From DATLED01 sp963750255 (GTDB lineage Bacteria; Actinomycetota; Acidimicrobiia; Acidimicrobiales; CADCTF01), in NCBI GenBank assembly GCA_963750255.1, contig CAVVPZ010000008.1:868001-932000 (forward strand): a stretch of DNA of 64,000 bases, in the 5' to 3' direction. The position numbers and the translations under genes were made by a program. The notes under the pieces were generated by a model, which searched no databases, had not been told where the DNA came from, and saw only the letters and a program-made list of their open reading frames with translations. Shown piece by piece: positions 1 to 11,687 of the stretch; positions within the stretch are counted from its first letter, which is position 1; each line of letters opens with the position of its first letter.

Positions 1-4
1 GGGC

Positions 5-1123
5 TCAGAGTTGGAAGTGGAGGACGCCGGCCTCTTCGAAGGCCTCGGCTCGGCCGGCGAGGCGCAAGTGTTCGAGGTGGGCGTAGGTCTCCGACTCGGC
101 CATCGATCCCCAGCGCTCCTTACGGAACAGGTGGTGGGAGAAATCCTCGACCGTCCCCCGCCGGTCGGGCATCTCGCCCGCCGCCGACTCGAGTTTGGTC
201 AGCCGCTCGAGGTGGTGCTCCTTGATTGCCTCGGTGCGCCCGGGGAGATCGTCGAAGGGATGACCGTGGGCCGGGAGCACCTTGGAGACGCCGTCGAGGG
301 CGGCGACCCGGTCGAGGGAGGAGAAGAACAGGGCCAGCGGATCGCGACCCGAGTTCATGCCCGAGATGTGGGGCGTGATGGTCGGCAGGACATGGTCGCC
401 GGAGAGCACCACGCCAGCCTCGGGGTCGTGGAGGCACAGGTGGTCGAGGGTATGGCCAGGCGTGTGAACGGCGAACCACTCGCGGCCCGCCAACTTGATC
501 ACGTCGCCGTGCTTGAGGCGCACGTTGGGCTCGGGCGGTCCGAAATGCTGCATGCCCCGCTTGGCCGCCCGCGAACTCATCAGGCGGTATTGGAGGCGGC
601 GACGCAGGGGGGGCTTGAAGTTGCTCTTGGTGCCCCACGGGGTGGCGCCGCCACCCCAGGGCATCGAACCGGCCGAAGGATCGCGGGGCTTGGGGAGGTC
701 GTCCGGATGCACGTCGTGCACGACCGCATCCTCCGCGGCGTCGTCATGGGAGTGCGGCGTCCACCACGAGCGGAACGCGGAGTGGGTGATGACGTCGGCC
801 GCACCCGACTCCTCGACCAACTTGCCGACGCCACCGAAGTGGTCGGGGTGGGAGTGGGTGATGATCACCGAGTGCACGTCGGTCACTTTGAATCCGCCGT
901 CACCGAGTCGGTCGACGATGGCCTTCCACGACGCCGGACCCGGCAGCCCGGGATCGACGATGGCGAGGCCCCGGTCGTCCTGCAGGGCGTACATGTTCAC
1001 GTGCCCGAGGCCTGGCATCGAGATCGGCAACTGCATGCGCAGGACCCCGGGAGCCACCTCGCTTACCTCGGTTCCCGCCGGTTCTTGTTCCTGCCTCATG
1101 ACGCGCTTGTGCTCGGCCCCCAT
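5..1123 (-). CDS. Metallo-beta-lactamase fold hydrolase
   Basis: A metallo-beta-lactamase superfamily hydrolase of about 372 residues. The zinc-binding HSHPDH motif sits near residue 90, followed by the further ligands expected of the fold: His in HTPGHTLDH, Asp in SGDHVLP and a late His in PAHGHP. The substrate cannot be told from sequence; relatives include glyoxalase-II-like and MBL-fold esterases. An in-frame TTG start at 1153 exists, but the ATG at 1123 is preferred because the TTG lies inside a perfect inverted repeat that looks like an operator. The gene diverges from a flavin oxidoreductase gene across that repeat, so the two are probably co-regulated. The reading frame is intact. Confidence 0.85.
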   Translation of the reverse strand: MGAEHKRVMRQEQEPAGTEVSEVAPGVLRMQLPISMPGLGHVNMYALQDDRGLAIVDPGLPGPASWKAIVDRLGDGGFKVTDVHSVIITHSHPDHFGGVGKLVEESGAADVITHSAFRSWWTPHSHDDAAEDAVVHDVHPDDLPKPRDPSAGSMPWGGGATPWGTKSNFKPPLRRRLQYRLMSSRAAKRGMQHFGPPEPNVRLKHGDVIKLAGREWFAVHTPGHTLDHLCLHDPEAGVVLSGDHVLPTITPHISGMNSGRDPLALFFSSLDRVAALDGVSKVLPAHGHPFDDLPGRTEAIKEHHLERLTKLESAAGEMPDRRGTVEDFSHHLFRKERWGSMAESETYAHLEHLRLAGRAEAFEEAGVLHFQL

Positions 1124-1135
1124 GGGGGCGATGCT

Positions 1136-1155
1136 ACTTGACCGTTCGGTCAAGT
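1136..1155. promoter_or_regulatory. TetR-type operator palindrome between divergent genes
   Basis: The arms ACTTGACCG and CGGTCAAGT form a perfect 9-bp inverted repeat around a central TT. The TTGACCGNNCGGTCAA form resembles operators of TetR-family repressors that control lipid and CoA metabolism. It lies between the divergent hydrolase (ATG 1123) and oxidoreductase (ATG 1180). No TetR gene is present in the window, so the binding protein is unknown. Confidence 0.55.
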
Positions 1156-1179
1156 GACCGAGACCAAGAGGGGGCAGTG

Positions 1180-2212
1180 ATGCGAATCGGCACCGGGATC
1201 GGGTACGCCAACGGGATGAAGGAGGCGGCCCGCCACGTCGCCGACCTCGAGAGCGCCGGGGTCGACGTGGTCTGGGTGGCCGAGGCCTACGGGGTCGACG
1301 GCGTGTCGCTCATGGGCTACCTCGCCGCCATCACCGAGCGGGTGCAGATCGGATCGGGCATCTTGCCCATCTACACCCGTACCCCCACGCTGCTGGCCAT
1401 GACCGCGGCGGGCGTCGACCTGCTGTCAGGCGGTCGGTGCATCCTCGGCTTGGGCGCGTCGGGGCCCCAGGTCATCGAGGGATTTCACGGGGTGCCCTAC
1501 GACGCGCCGCTGGGCCGTACCCGGGAGATCATCGACATCTGCCGCAAGGTGTGGCGCCGCGAGGTGGTCGAGCACGACGGGCCCAAGTATCACCTGCCGC
1601 TTCCCGAGGGCCAGGGCACGGGCTTGGGCAAGGCCCTCAAGCTCATCACCCACCCGGTGCGCGACTCGATCCCGATCTACGTCGCCGCCCTCGGGCCGAA
1701 GAACGTCGAGATGACGGCCGAGGTGGCCGACGGATGGATCCCCACGCTGTTTTGGCCCGAGCGGGCCGGCGACGTCTGGGGTGAGGCCCTGGCCAAGGGC
1801 GGAGCCAACCGAGCCGGCGACCTCGCCCCGCTCGAGGTCGTGGCCGGGGGCGCAGTCGCCATCGGCGAAGGACTCGAACACCTGCGAGATCGCGCCCGAC
1901 CTGGCATCGCCCTCTACGTCGGCGGCATGGGTGCCCGCGACAAGAACTTCTACAACCAGCTCTTCCGCCGGTACGGCTTCGACGACGCCAGCCGACGAGA
2001 TCCAAGAGCTCTACCTGTCGGGCAAGAAGGCCGAGGCCGCCGCCGCCGTGCCCCAGGAGTTCCTCGACGCCACCTCGCTGATCGGCCCCGCCGGCTTCGT
2101 CAAGGAGCGGATCGCGGCGTACAAGGAGGCCGGCGTCACCATCCTCAACGCGTCGCCGATGGGTGACGACCCGGCCAAGACCCTCGAACAGGTCAAGGAG
2201 TGGGCCTCCTAA
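1180..2212 (+). CDS. LLM-class flavin-dependent oxidoreductase (one frameshift)
   Basis: A luciferase-like monooxygenase family protein of about 343 residues, likely F420- or FMN-dependent. It begins MRIGTGIGYANG and shows the usual TIM-barrel landmarks: the VWVAEAYG strand, a GSGILPIYTRTP segment and the LGLGASGPQVIEGFHG stretch. Start ATG 1180 follows the purine-rich AAGAGGGGGC ribosome-binding sequence. The frame breaks near 1990: the C-terminal third (ADEIQELYLSGKK through the terminal VKEWAS) is in the +1 frame and ends at 2212, so a single indel, probably a sequencing error, splits one gene. The substrate is unknown. It is divergent from the hydrolase gene and shares the palindromic operator with it. 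Confidence 0.85.
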
Positions 2213-2221
2213 GTTGCTGGC

Positions 2222-3328
2222 ATGTCCACCGGCCGGCTGATCCTCGAGGCCGTCCGGTGGACGATCGGCTGGCTGTTGCTCTGGCGGGTCGCCACTCCTG
2301 GCCCGGCGGCCGCCGACGACGGGGGACCGGTCGCCGTCATCATCCCGGCCCGCGACGAGGCCGCCAACCTGGCCCTGCTCCTGCCGTCACTCTCCACGGC
2401 GCGGGCGACGGTGTTCGTGGTCGACGACAACTCGGTCGACGCCACCGCGATCGTTGCCGCTGATCTCGGCGCCACGGTGGTGGTCCCCGGGGAGCCGCCC
2501 GAGGGCTGGAGCGGCAAGCCGTGGGCCTGCCATCACGGCGTCGGCGCGGCCGAGGCAGCGGGCTTCGAGCGGTTCGTCTTTCTCGACGCCGACGTCACGA
2601 TGGCGGCGGGAGGACTCGACCGCTTGCTCGCCGCCCACGATCCGGTCCGTGACGGGATGCTCTCGGTCCAGCCGTACCATCGCCCCGAGCGCCCATACGA
2701 ACAGCTGAGCCTGCTGTTCAACCTGATCGGACCGATGGGCGTCGACGCGTTCACCCCGCTCGGCGATCGGATCCGCCCGACAGGAGCGTTCGGCCCGTGC
2801 CTCGTGATGACGGCCGCCGTGTACGACGCCGTCGGGGGCCACGCCCATCCCGCAGTCCGCAGCACCGTGCTCGAGGACATCGCGTTGGCCGACCGCATGC
2901 GAGAACAGGACCGCCCGGTCCGTATCCGAGCCGGACGCGGGACGATCGATTTCCGGATGTATCCCGAGGGCCTGGCCCAGTTGACCGAGGGATGGACGAA
3001 AGGGTTCGCGTTCGGCGCCGCCGGCACCCGGCCCGTCACGCTGTTGTTGGTGCTCGCCTGGGTCTCAGGATTGTTGATGTCGGCCTTGGCCCTGCTGCCG
3101 GGCGACCTCCGCCTGGGTCCGGCCCTCGTGGTCTACGCCGCGTTTGCCGTGCAACTTCTCGTGTTGGCTCGTCGGGTCGGTCGCTTCCACCCGCTGGCGT
3201 CGCTGGCCTTTCCGGTACCGCTGGCCTACTTCTTCTTCGTGTTCGGACGCTCCTTGGTCCTTACCTTCGGCCGGCGTCAGGTGCGCTGGCGGGGCCGCGA
3301 CCTCTCGACCCGGCGAGCGGGATCGTGA
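2222..3328 (+). CDS. Glycosyltransferase family 2, CrtQ-like
   Basis: A membrane-associated GT-A glycosyltransferase of 368 residues. An N-terminal hydrophobic segment precedes the GT2 core (VAVIIPARDEAANL, VVDDNSVD), the KPWACHHG motif and the metal-binding FLDADVTM. The C-terminus has two to three membrane segments (about residues 275-350). The combination resembles 4,4'-diaponeurosporenoate glycosyltransferase (CrtQ) and related lipid glycosyltransferases. The next gene overlaps it by four bases (GTGA) and looks like CrtO, the acyltransferase acting after CrtQ in staphyloxanthin synthesis, which supports a carotenoid- or lipid-glycoside role. No carotenoid desaturase or synthase is in the window, so the acceptor is uncertain. 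Confidence 0.75.
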   Translation: MSTGRLILEAVRWTIGWLLLWRVATPGPAAADDGGPVAVIIPARDEAANLALLLPSLSTARATVFVVDDNSVDATAIVAADLGATVVVPGEPPEGWSGKPWACHHGVGAAEAAGFERFVFLDADVTMAAGGLDRLLAAHDPVRDGMLSVQPYHRPERPYEQLSLLFNLIGPMGVDAFTPLGDRIRPTGAFGPCLVMTAAVYDAVGGHAHPAVRSTVLEDIALADRMREQDRPVRIRAGRGTIDFRMYPEGLAQLTEGWTKGFAFGAAGTRPVTLLLVLAWVSGLLMSALALLPGDLRLGPALVVYAAFAVQLLVLARRVGRFHPLASLAFPVPLAYFFFVFGRSLVLTFGRRQVRWRGRDLSTRRAGS

Positions 3329-3834
3329 GGCCCATCGTTCTGGATCCGTGGGTCGCGGTGGTCGTCGACGTCGTGGCGTGGGCCGTCGTCCACGCCTCCA
3401 CCGGTTACCTCGTCCACCGGATCGACCGTCGGCGATTTGCCGCCGACACCTTCCTGACCCGCCCGCGGAAGTTCGAGGCGGGCGGCCATGTCTATGTTCG
3501 GTGGCTTCGCATCAAGCGGTGGAAGAAGTGGCTCCCGGAGGCCGGAGCGTTCTTCGCCGGAGGCTTCGACAAGCGCTCGCTCCGGGGCACCAACGACGCC
3601 TCGCTCCGGCGGGCCGCCGAAGAGACCCGCCGGGCCGAGTGGGGTCACGCCCTTGCGGCCTCGTGCAGTCCGCTGTTCTTCCTGTGGAACCCGTGGCCGG
3701 TGGGCGTGGTGATGCTGGGCTACGCGGTGGTGTCGAACGGTCCGTGTGTCGCAGCCCAGCGCTACAACCGGGTCCGATTCGTCCGCATCCTCGAAAAGCG
3801 GGCGGTTTCTCGCCCCGGCCCCGCCTCGGCGTGA
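3325..3834 (+). CDS. CrtO-like glycosyl-carotenoid acyltransferase
   Basis: A 169-residue protein resembling glycosyl-4,4'-diaponeurosporenoate acyltransferase (CrtO). It has an N-terminal membrane segment (VAVVVDVVAWAVVH), a central basic region with YVRWLRIKRWKKWLPE and GAFFAGGFDK, a conserved-looking EWGHA block, and a C-terminal hydrophobic pair ending in a QRYNR motif typical of the family. The start is GTG 3325, overlapping the stop of the glycosyltransferase gene, so the two are translationally coupled. The family identification rests on these motifs and on synteny; the acyl donor and acceptor are inferred. Confidence 0.7.
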   Translation: MRPIVLDPWVAVVVDVVAWAVVHASTGYLVHRIDRRRFAADTFLTRPRKFEAGGHVYVRWLRIKRWKKWLPEAGAFFAGGFDKRSLRGTNDASLRRAAEETRRAEWGHALAASCSPLFFLWNPWPVGVVMLGYAVVSNGPCVAAQRYNRVRFVRILEKRAVSRPGPASA

Positions 3835-3914
3835 GCGCGTAGTGCGTGGCCGGGCAGCGTGGCGTACCCTTTCGGGCAGCGGCAACCGGCCGCCTCGTCG
3901 GCGGGACGTGAACG

Positions 3915-6787
3915 ATGTCCACTGAAGGCCACAACGTGTTGGGGGCCAAGCTCCGGATCCCGCACGTCAAGGCCATGAGCCGTGAGCGGGTGGGTCAGTT
4001 GCTCTCGGCCGTGTGGGAGCACCGACTGGCGCTCGTCGTGGCCGCCGCGGGCTCAGGTAAGACGACCCTCGTGTCGCAGTTCGCGGCCGAGAGCGGCGTG
4101 CCCGTCGCCTGGTACCGCGCCGAGCCGGCCGACTCGTCGGCCGCCACCGCCATCGCCCACCTCGAACGAGCCCTGACCGGTGCCCTCGGCCTCCCCGGTG
4201 GATGGACCTCCATCGACGAGGCAATCGAACACCTCGACGGGTGGCGAGGCGGTCGGGCGCTCATCGTCGTCGATGACCTCCACGCTCTGTGGGGCACCGA
4301 GGCCGAAGCGACGATCGAGCGACTCCTCGATCACTTGCCGCCCGAGATCGTGATGGTGGCGGCGACGCGCAGGTTGCCCGGCTTCAACCTCTCCCGGCTG
4401 CGCGTGTCGGGCGAACTCGTCGAGCTCGGAGCCGACGAGTTGCGCTTCCGGTCATGGGAGGTCGAGCGCCTGTTCCTCGACTTCTACCGTGAGCCGCTCC
4501 GCCCCGACGAGCTGGCCGAACTCGCCCGACGCACCGAGGGCTGGGCCGCAGGCTTGCAACTGTTCCACCTCGCCACTCGGGGAAAGCCGGCAGGCGACCG
4601 CCGACGCATGCTTTCCGAGCTCGGCGTGCGGTCCCGGCTCATCCGCGAGTACCTCGCCCGCAACGTCCTCGACGAGCTCCCGGTCCACGTCCGCGACTTC
4701 CTGATGCAGACCTGCGTGCTCGGCCGGCTCACGGCGTCGCTGTGCGACGAGCTCCGCGGCGCGACGAGCAGCGAGCAGCTCCTCGCTGAGCTCGAACAGC
4801 GCCAGATCTTCACCACCCCCCTTGACGACGAGGGTTCGTACCGCTATCACGAGGTGCTTCGCTCCCACCTCGAAGCGGTGCTCGTCGAGTCGCGTCGGCG
4901 AGGCCGAAGCGCGCCGCCGATACCGCGAGGCCGGCATGCTCCTCGAGTCCCACGGCGAGCTCCCCGAGGCGTTGCGGGCCTACTGCCGGGCCGAGGACTG
5001 GGCCGCGGCCACCAACCTCCTCGGAGGCCGCGGCGAGCAGGTCATCGGGCGGCCCGGCGACTGGATCGAGCGCCCTGCCGCCGACCCTCCTCGACCACGA
5101 CCCCTGGCTCCTCCTCGCCTCGGCGCGGCGGTCGACGGCGGCTGGTCGTTGGCCCGAGGCGATCGAGTCCTACCTGCGCGCCGAGGTGGCGTCGGGGCCC
5201 GGCGAGCCGCAGTCCACGGCTCGTCGCGAGCGCCAAGCCGTCGAGGCGTGGTTCGCGCCGGCCGTCCCCACGCCGTCGGATTGGATGGCCGTGCTTCGCT
5301 TGGCTGTGACCCACGATCCGGGCGGCGTGGCCCGGGTCGAAGCCGGGCGCCTCGCCGGCCCGGCCGCCGATCTGGCCAGCGGAATCTCGTTCTTGCTCGA
5401 TGGAGACGTGGTGCGGGCCCGCCACCGTCTCGACGCGCTACGACGCCGGGCAGACGCCTCGCCCGCACTTGCCCTCGGCGCCCGCACCGGAGCGGCCGTC
5501 ACGGCGGCACTGTCCGGCGACGACATCGAAGACGAGGTCATGGGCTTGGCCGAGGAAGCCGAGGCGCTCGGGGTGCCCTGGCTCGCCGGCTTCGTCGGGT
5601 TGGTGGCATCACTGTCTGGCACCGGCAACGGCAGCGCGCTCGAGACGATCGTGGCCAAAGACGACGCATGGGGACGTCCGCTCGCACAGCTCTGCGCCGG
5701 CCTGGGCTACCTCCGAGCCGGCGACGAACGGGCCGTGGAGTTGCTCACCGACGCGGCCGACGGCTTCGCCGCCGTCGATGCGCCCGTGCTCGAAGCCTGG
5801 GCGCTGGCCGGCGGCGCCCTTGCGGCCAGCTCGGCCGGGGTCGAGGCCGAGCCGCTGGCTCCGGCTAAGCGGGCGTTGGCTGCGGCCAGGCTGAGCCGAG
5901 CCCGCGGCCCCCTGTTCCTCGCTGCGCTGTCCATGGCGGTCGCCGACGTTCCGCACGGCCCGATTCACCTGCGGCTGGCCGAGACCACGGGGTCCGAGAT
6001 CGGGCTCCGACCTGACTCGTTCCGACCAGTAGCGGGCGATTGGGCCTGGCCCGATGGCCGCGCCGTCGCCGCTGGCTCCCTGACCGTTCGCTGTCTGGGG
6101 CCGCTCGAGGCCTCACTCGGCGGCGACCCGCTGTCGCTCGCCGAGATCAAGCCCCGGGTGCGCTCGCTCTTCCGTGTCCTCGCCATGCACGCCGGACGGC
6201 CGGTACACCGTGACCGGCTCATCGACTGGCTCTGGCCCGGCGAGGGCGACCTGAAGATCGGAACCCGCAACCTGCAGGTGGCCGTCTCATCGCTCCGCCA
6301 GTTGCTCGAACCCGGCGTGGCCCGCGGCGAGGCGACCGTCGTGGTGCGACAGGACGACACCTATCAGCTGTGTATCGACCCTGAGGACTGCGATCTCCTC
6401 CAGTTCGAGTCGCTCGTCGGGTCCGGACGGGATTTGATCACCACCAGCACCGACGTGGCCGGTGGGGCCTCCCTCCTCGGCCGGGCGCTCGACCTCTACC
6501 GCGGTGAGTTGCTCGCCGACGAGGGCGCCACCGAGTGGGTGACCCCCGAGCGAGACCGGATCAGGCTCCTTGCCGCCGAAGCCTCGCTGCTGCGCGGCCA
6601 AGCCCTTCTCCGCGAAGGCGCCTTGGCCGATGCCGCGGCCGAGGCCGAGCGCGGGCTTCGCATCGACCAGTACGGCGACGGATTGTGGCGGCTGCTGATC
6701 GATGCGGCCGAAGCCGGCGGGGATCGCGCCGCGGCGCGCCGGCACCGAGAGCGCTACGAGGCCATCCTGCGCGACCTCGGCGTGTGA
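3915..6787 (+). CDS. MalT-like STAND ATPase fused to SARP/BTAD regulator (frameshifted)
   Basis: A large transcriptional regulator of about 957 residues read across two frameshifts (near 4890 and 5080-5190). The N-terminal half is a MalT/LuxR-type STAND NTPase with Walker A AAAGSGKTTL and Walker B LIVVDDLHAL. A helical, TPR-like middle follows. The C-terminal part is a winged-helix OmpR/SARP DNA-binding domain (LTVRCLGPLEASLGG through LIDWLWP) plus a bacterial transcriptional activation (BTAD) domain ending at 6787. It converges on the CIS operon, whose last stop is only 7 bp away. Large LuxR/SARP-type regulators occur beside actinobacterial CIS loci, so control of that locus is plausible but not shown. 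Start ATG 3915 is the first good in-frame start. Confidence 0.8.
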
Positions 6788-6793
6788 GGTCGC

Positions 6794-8736
<1,943 letters not shown>

Positions 8737-8740
<4 letters not shown>

Positions 8741-9277
8741 GCCTTGACGACCTCGACGGTCGTCACGACGTGGGCGGGGACCGTGCCCGACACCAGACGC
8801 TCGACCCGATGGGTGTCGATCGAGGCGGGGTCGTCGACCCGGAGTCGAACGGTGAGCTTCATGTCGGGGGTGCCTGGCAGGTCACCGCCGGGCGCTGATG
8901 ACCACGACGACGCCCCGCTCTCTTCGATCTCGGGGCGAACGCCCGGTGTAGGTCTCGACCAACTCGGTGATTCCGCGGGTCGTGCCCGCCCATCCGGCGA
9001 GGGTGGTGGCCTTGGCCACCATGGCCCGTTTGCGGTCGTCATCGAGGTCTTCTTCGATCTCGATGCCGACCCACTCCGAGAGCCACGCGAGGAAGTCACT
9101 CGGCGCCAGCCACGGGTCGGCGTAGGCCTCGATGGCATCGAGGGTGACGAAGATGGGGCTGATCACCTCGTCGAGCGCAGCGCAGAAGCGCTGGGTGAAA
9201 TCGTCGTCGTGAAAGAGCCCCGGCAGCTCCAACCCGATGGGGTGCGGACTCTCCAGTCCCTCGATGATCGCTCGCAT
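8737..9277 (-). CDS. CIS baseplate wedge protein, phage tail protein I/Afp12-like (one frameshift)
   Basis: A protein of about 180 residues whose first 130 match P2 gpI-type tail proteins: GLFHDDDFTQRFCAALDE, then FVTLDAIEAYADPWLAP, FLAWLSEWVGIEIEEDL, and a helix containing LAGWAGTTRGI. The C-terminus (MKLTVRLRVDDPASIDTHRV and onward) is in another frame after an indel near 8920. In CIS particles this family forms part of the baseplate wedge beside the gp6-like protein, encoded just upstream here. It overlaps the downstream zinc-ribbon gene by ATGA. Start ATG 9277. Confidence 0.8.
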
Positions 9278-9320
9278 CAGACCTCTCCTCGCCGTGCCGC
9301 TGTCGAGCAGCGTACCGGTG

Positions 9321-11274
9321 TCACGAGGGGCGGACCTGAACCTGGTGGTCCCAAGAGAAGACCAGTTCGTTCGGTCCGGGGTTGATCACGGGCACCTGCG
9401 CCTCGCGTCGGTTCTCCAACGGCAGCGCCGGATAGAGCCGCACCTCCTCCACGGCCTCGACGCCCGGCACCTGGTTGAGGATGCTGTAGGCCTCGCCCGG
9501 TGCCACCGTTCGGCCGAAGGGCCAACCTGTGCCGTCGGGCCCGCCGTGGACCGGATGGAAGTAGTCGTAGATGGCCAGGAGTGCGGCCTTCTCGAGCTTG
9601 CGGATGTCGTAGCGGGGCTTGGCCCGCATGCGGGCCACGATGCTGATCGGGATGTAGGCGGCCGACTCCACGGCAAGGCGGCTCCCCACGATGCGGCGCT
9701 CGTCGAGATAGTCGGTGACGGTTTGAAGGAGTTCGTCCGACGGGAGGAGCTGGCTGAAGTCGAGGCTTCCGTTCTCGCCGTCGGACACTTGGGGAACGAT
9801 CAGCACCTTCACGGCCCCGGCCTCGGTGCCCTCGTCGCCCGCCGGGACGCAGCGGGCGCGCGCCACCTCGGGGCTCGAGTCGAAGGCCAGGTGCTCGTAA
9901 TCGGCCCGGGTCACGGCGCGGTGGCGGGTCCGAAGGGTGATCGGACCACGCAACTTGGCGTTGTCGATCGTCTCGCCGTCTCCACCACCGATGGCCCCGG
10001 CACGGTTGCTGACGTCGCCGATGAAGGGGACCGAGTCGCGCAGTTGGGTGATCGTGCCGGCGGCGACGTTGCCGATCTTGCCGCCACCGGTCCGATACTC
10101 GCGGATGCGGATAGCGGCGCCCTTTTCCGGGACCTTGCCGAAGTAGCGGAGGGCTCCGTCGGGTTCGCGGACGGCGGGTCCGAAGACGATCTCGCCCGTC
10201 GCTTCTTCGATCATCACGTGCTGGTCGTCGGGGCCGCTGAAGGCGAACGTCTCGACCTCCCGCCACTCCTGCCAACCCTCGAGGGCGGACACGTCGACGG
10301 TGTAGCCGCCGGGGATCGGCACGACTGGGCGGTGCTGGAGGAGAAAGCGCTGTGAGGGCACGGCCTCCGATAGGCCCACGATCTCGTCACGGACGATGTC
10401 GGCGTTGACGCACTCGACCGACCCGCCACTGGTCCATGCCGTGATCGAGCGGATCCGGGGCGACGCGCTGATAGGCCGGCTGCCACTCTTGACTCTCGGT
10501 GACCCGGCACCGCACCCAGCCGCCACTGAGGCGGAGGATGCCGGCATGGGCGGTGTGGTCCTTGGGCAGATGGAGAATGACCTGGCCGTCACGGTTGAGC
10601 CCGCCTGTGGTGTCTTGCTCGATGTCGCAGGCCGTCCAGCCGTTGCCGGTCCACGCTTCCCACACCCGGGGTGGGTAGCGGGGATCGACGCCGACGCCTT
10701 CGATGTCGGCACCGATCTCGAGCGTGACAGCCGAGCCCGGCATCGCGCCCAGAGAGCCCTACGTAGAAGCAGTCTCCGACGTTCGGCACCCGTCCGAAGC
10801 AGTGGAATGGCGCACCGTTGTCGAGCGTCTCGGTGTGGTTGACCTGAAGGTTCTCGATCTCGGTGGCGACGTAGACCCGGTGTGACGGCGGAATCGAGAT
10901 CAGTCTCGATGGTGGTGAAGACGACGCCTTCGACGTCGGTGCGGGGCGTGCCGACCTGGCGTTCCGGCGGGCACGGTGATGGTGTCCTCGCTGGGCGCCG
11001 TCAACCAGAACGTGACGTCGGTGCGGGCCGCCGTCGGCGCCTGGAGGCTGACGCCGATGAGCTCGAGGAACTTGATGTAGGTCTTCTCCGGCACGCGGTT
11101 GAGGCGCCAGATCAACTGGTCGACCATGTAGGCGAACGTCTCGATCAGCGTGACGCCGGGGTCCGAGACGTTGTGATCGGTCCACTCGGGGCACCGCTGT
11201 TGCACCATGCGCTTGGCCTCGTCGACGAGGTTCTGGAACGTGCGGTCGTCCAGATGCGGGGCGGGCAAAGCCAT
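9321..11274 (-). CDS. CIS baseplate J/gp6-like protein, Afp11-like (frameshifted)
   Basis: The largest baseplate component, about 650 residues, interrupted by several indels between 10370 and 10980. The N-terminal block shows the baseplate J signature (CPEWTDHNVSDPGVTLIETF, then YMVDQLIWRLNRVPEKTYI). The long C-terminal part is intact from about 10440 down to 9321 (RHRAVTRADYEHLAFDSSP, PISIVARMRAKPRYDI, WPFGRTVAPGEAYSILNQ). In contractile systems gp6-like proteins dimerise to build the wedge ring that triggers sheath contraction. The ATG lies 3 bp downstream of the gp25-like gene stop, so both are in one operon. Confidence 0.88.
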
Positions 11275-11277
11275 TGA

Positions 11278-11676
11278 CTACTCCTCGGGCGGGATCGTGT
11301 AGAAGGGGAAGACGAGGTTGCGGGGGTCGTTGCCGCCGCGAACCTTGTAGGTGATCGACACGTACATCAGCGCCGTGTTGAGGGGGTCGTAGCCGACGAT
11401 GACGTCGTCGACGTCGACGCGAGGCTCCCAACGCTCCAGCGACCGACGAACCTCGTACGCGGCCTGACCGGCCGTCGTCGAGTTGGCGGGTGCGAAGACG
11501 AGGTCGTGGATGCCGCACCCGAACTCGGGGCGCATCGGTCGCTCGCCGTAGGCCGTACCGAGGATGAGCCGGATCGACTCGCTGAGTTCCTGGTCGGCAG
11601 AAACGAGCGCGATGGCGCCGCTTGCCGTTGTCTTGAGCGGGAACGAGAGCCCGCTCCCCACGAAGGATTCAGCCAT
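11278..11676 (-). CDS. gp25-like baseplate wedge protein, Afp9-like
   Basis: An intact 132-residue protein of the gp25/IraD-like family. It carries the family's typical pattern: GLSFPLKTT at the start, ESIRLILGTAYGERPMRPEF in the middle (ERPM-PEFG is diagnostic) and a RSLERWEPRV helix. gp25 nucleates sheath assembly onto the baseplate through a sheath-like handshake fold. It sits between the VgrG spike gene (11 bp upstream) and the gp6 gene (3 bp downstream), the standard CIS order. Confidence 0.92.
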   Translation of the reverse strand: MAESFVGSGLSFPLKTTASGAIALVSADQELSESIRLILGTAYGERPMRPEFGCGIHDLVFAPANSTTAGQAAYEVRRSLERWEPRVDVDDVIVGYDPLNTALMYVSITYKVRGGNDPRNLVFPFYTIPPEE

Positions 11677-11687
11677 GGTCGCTCACC

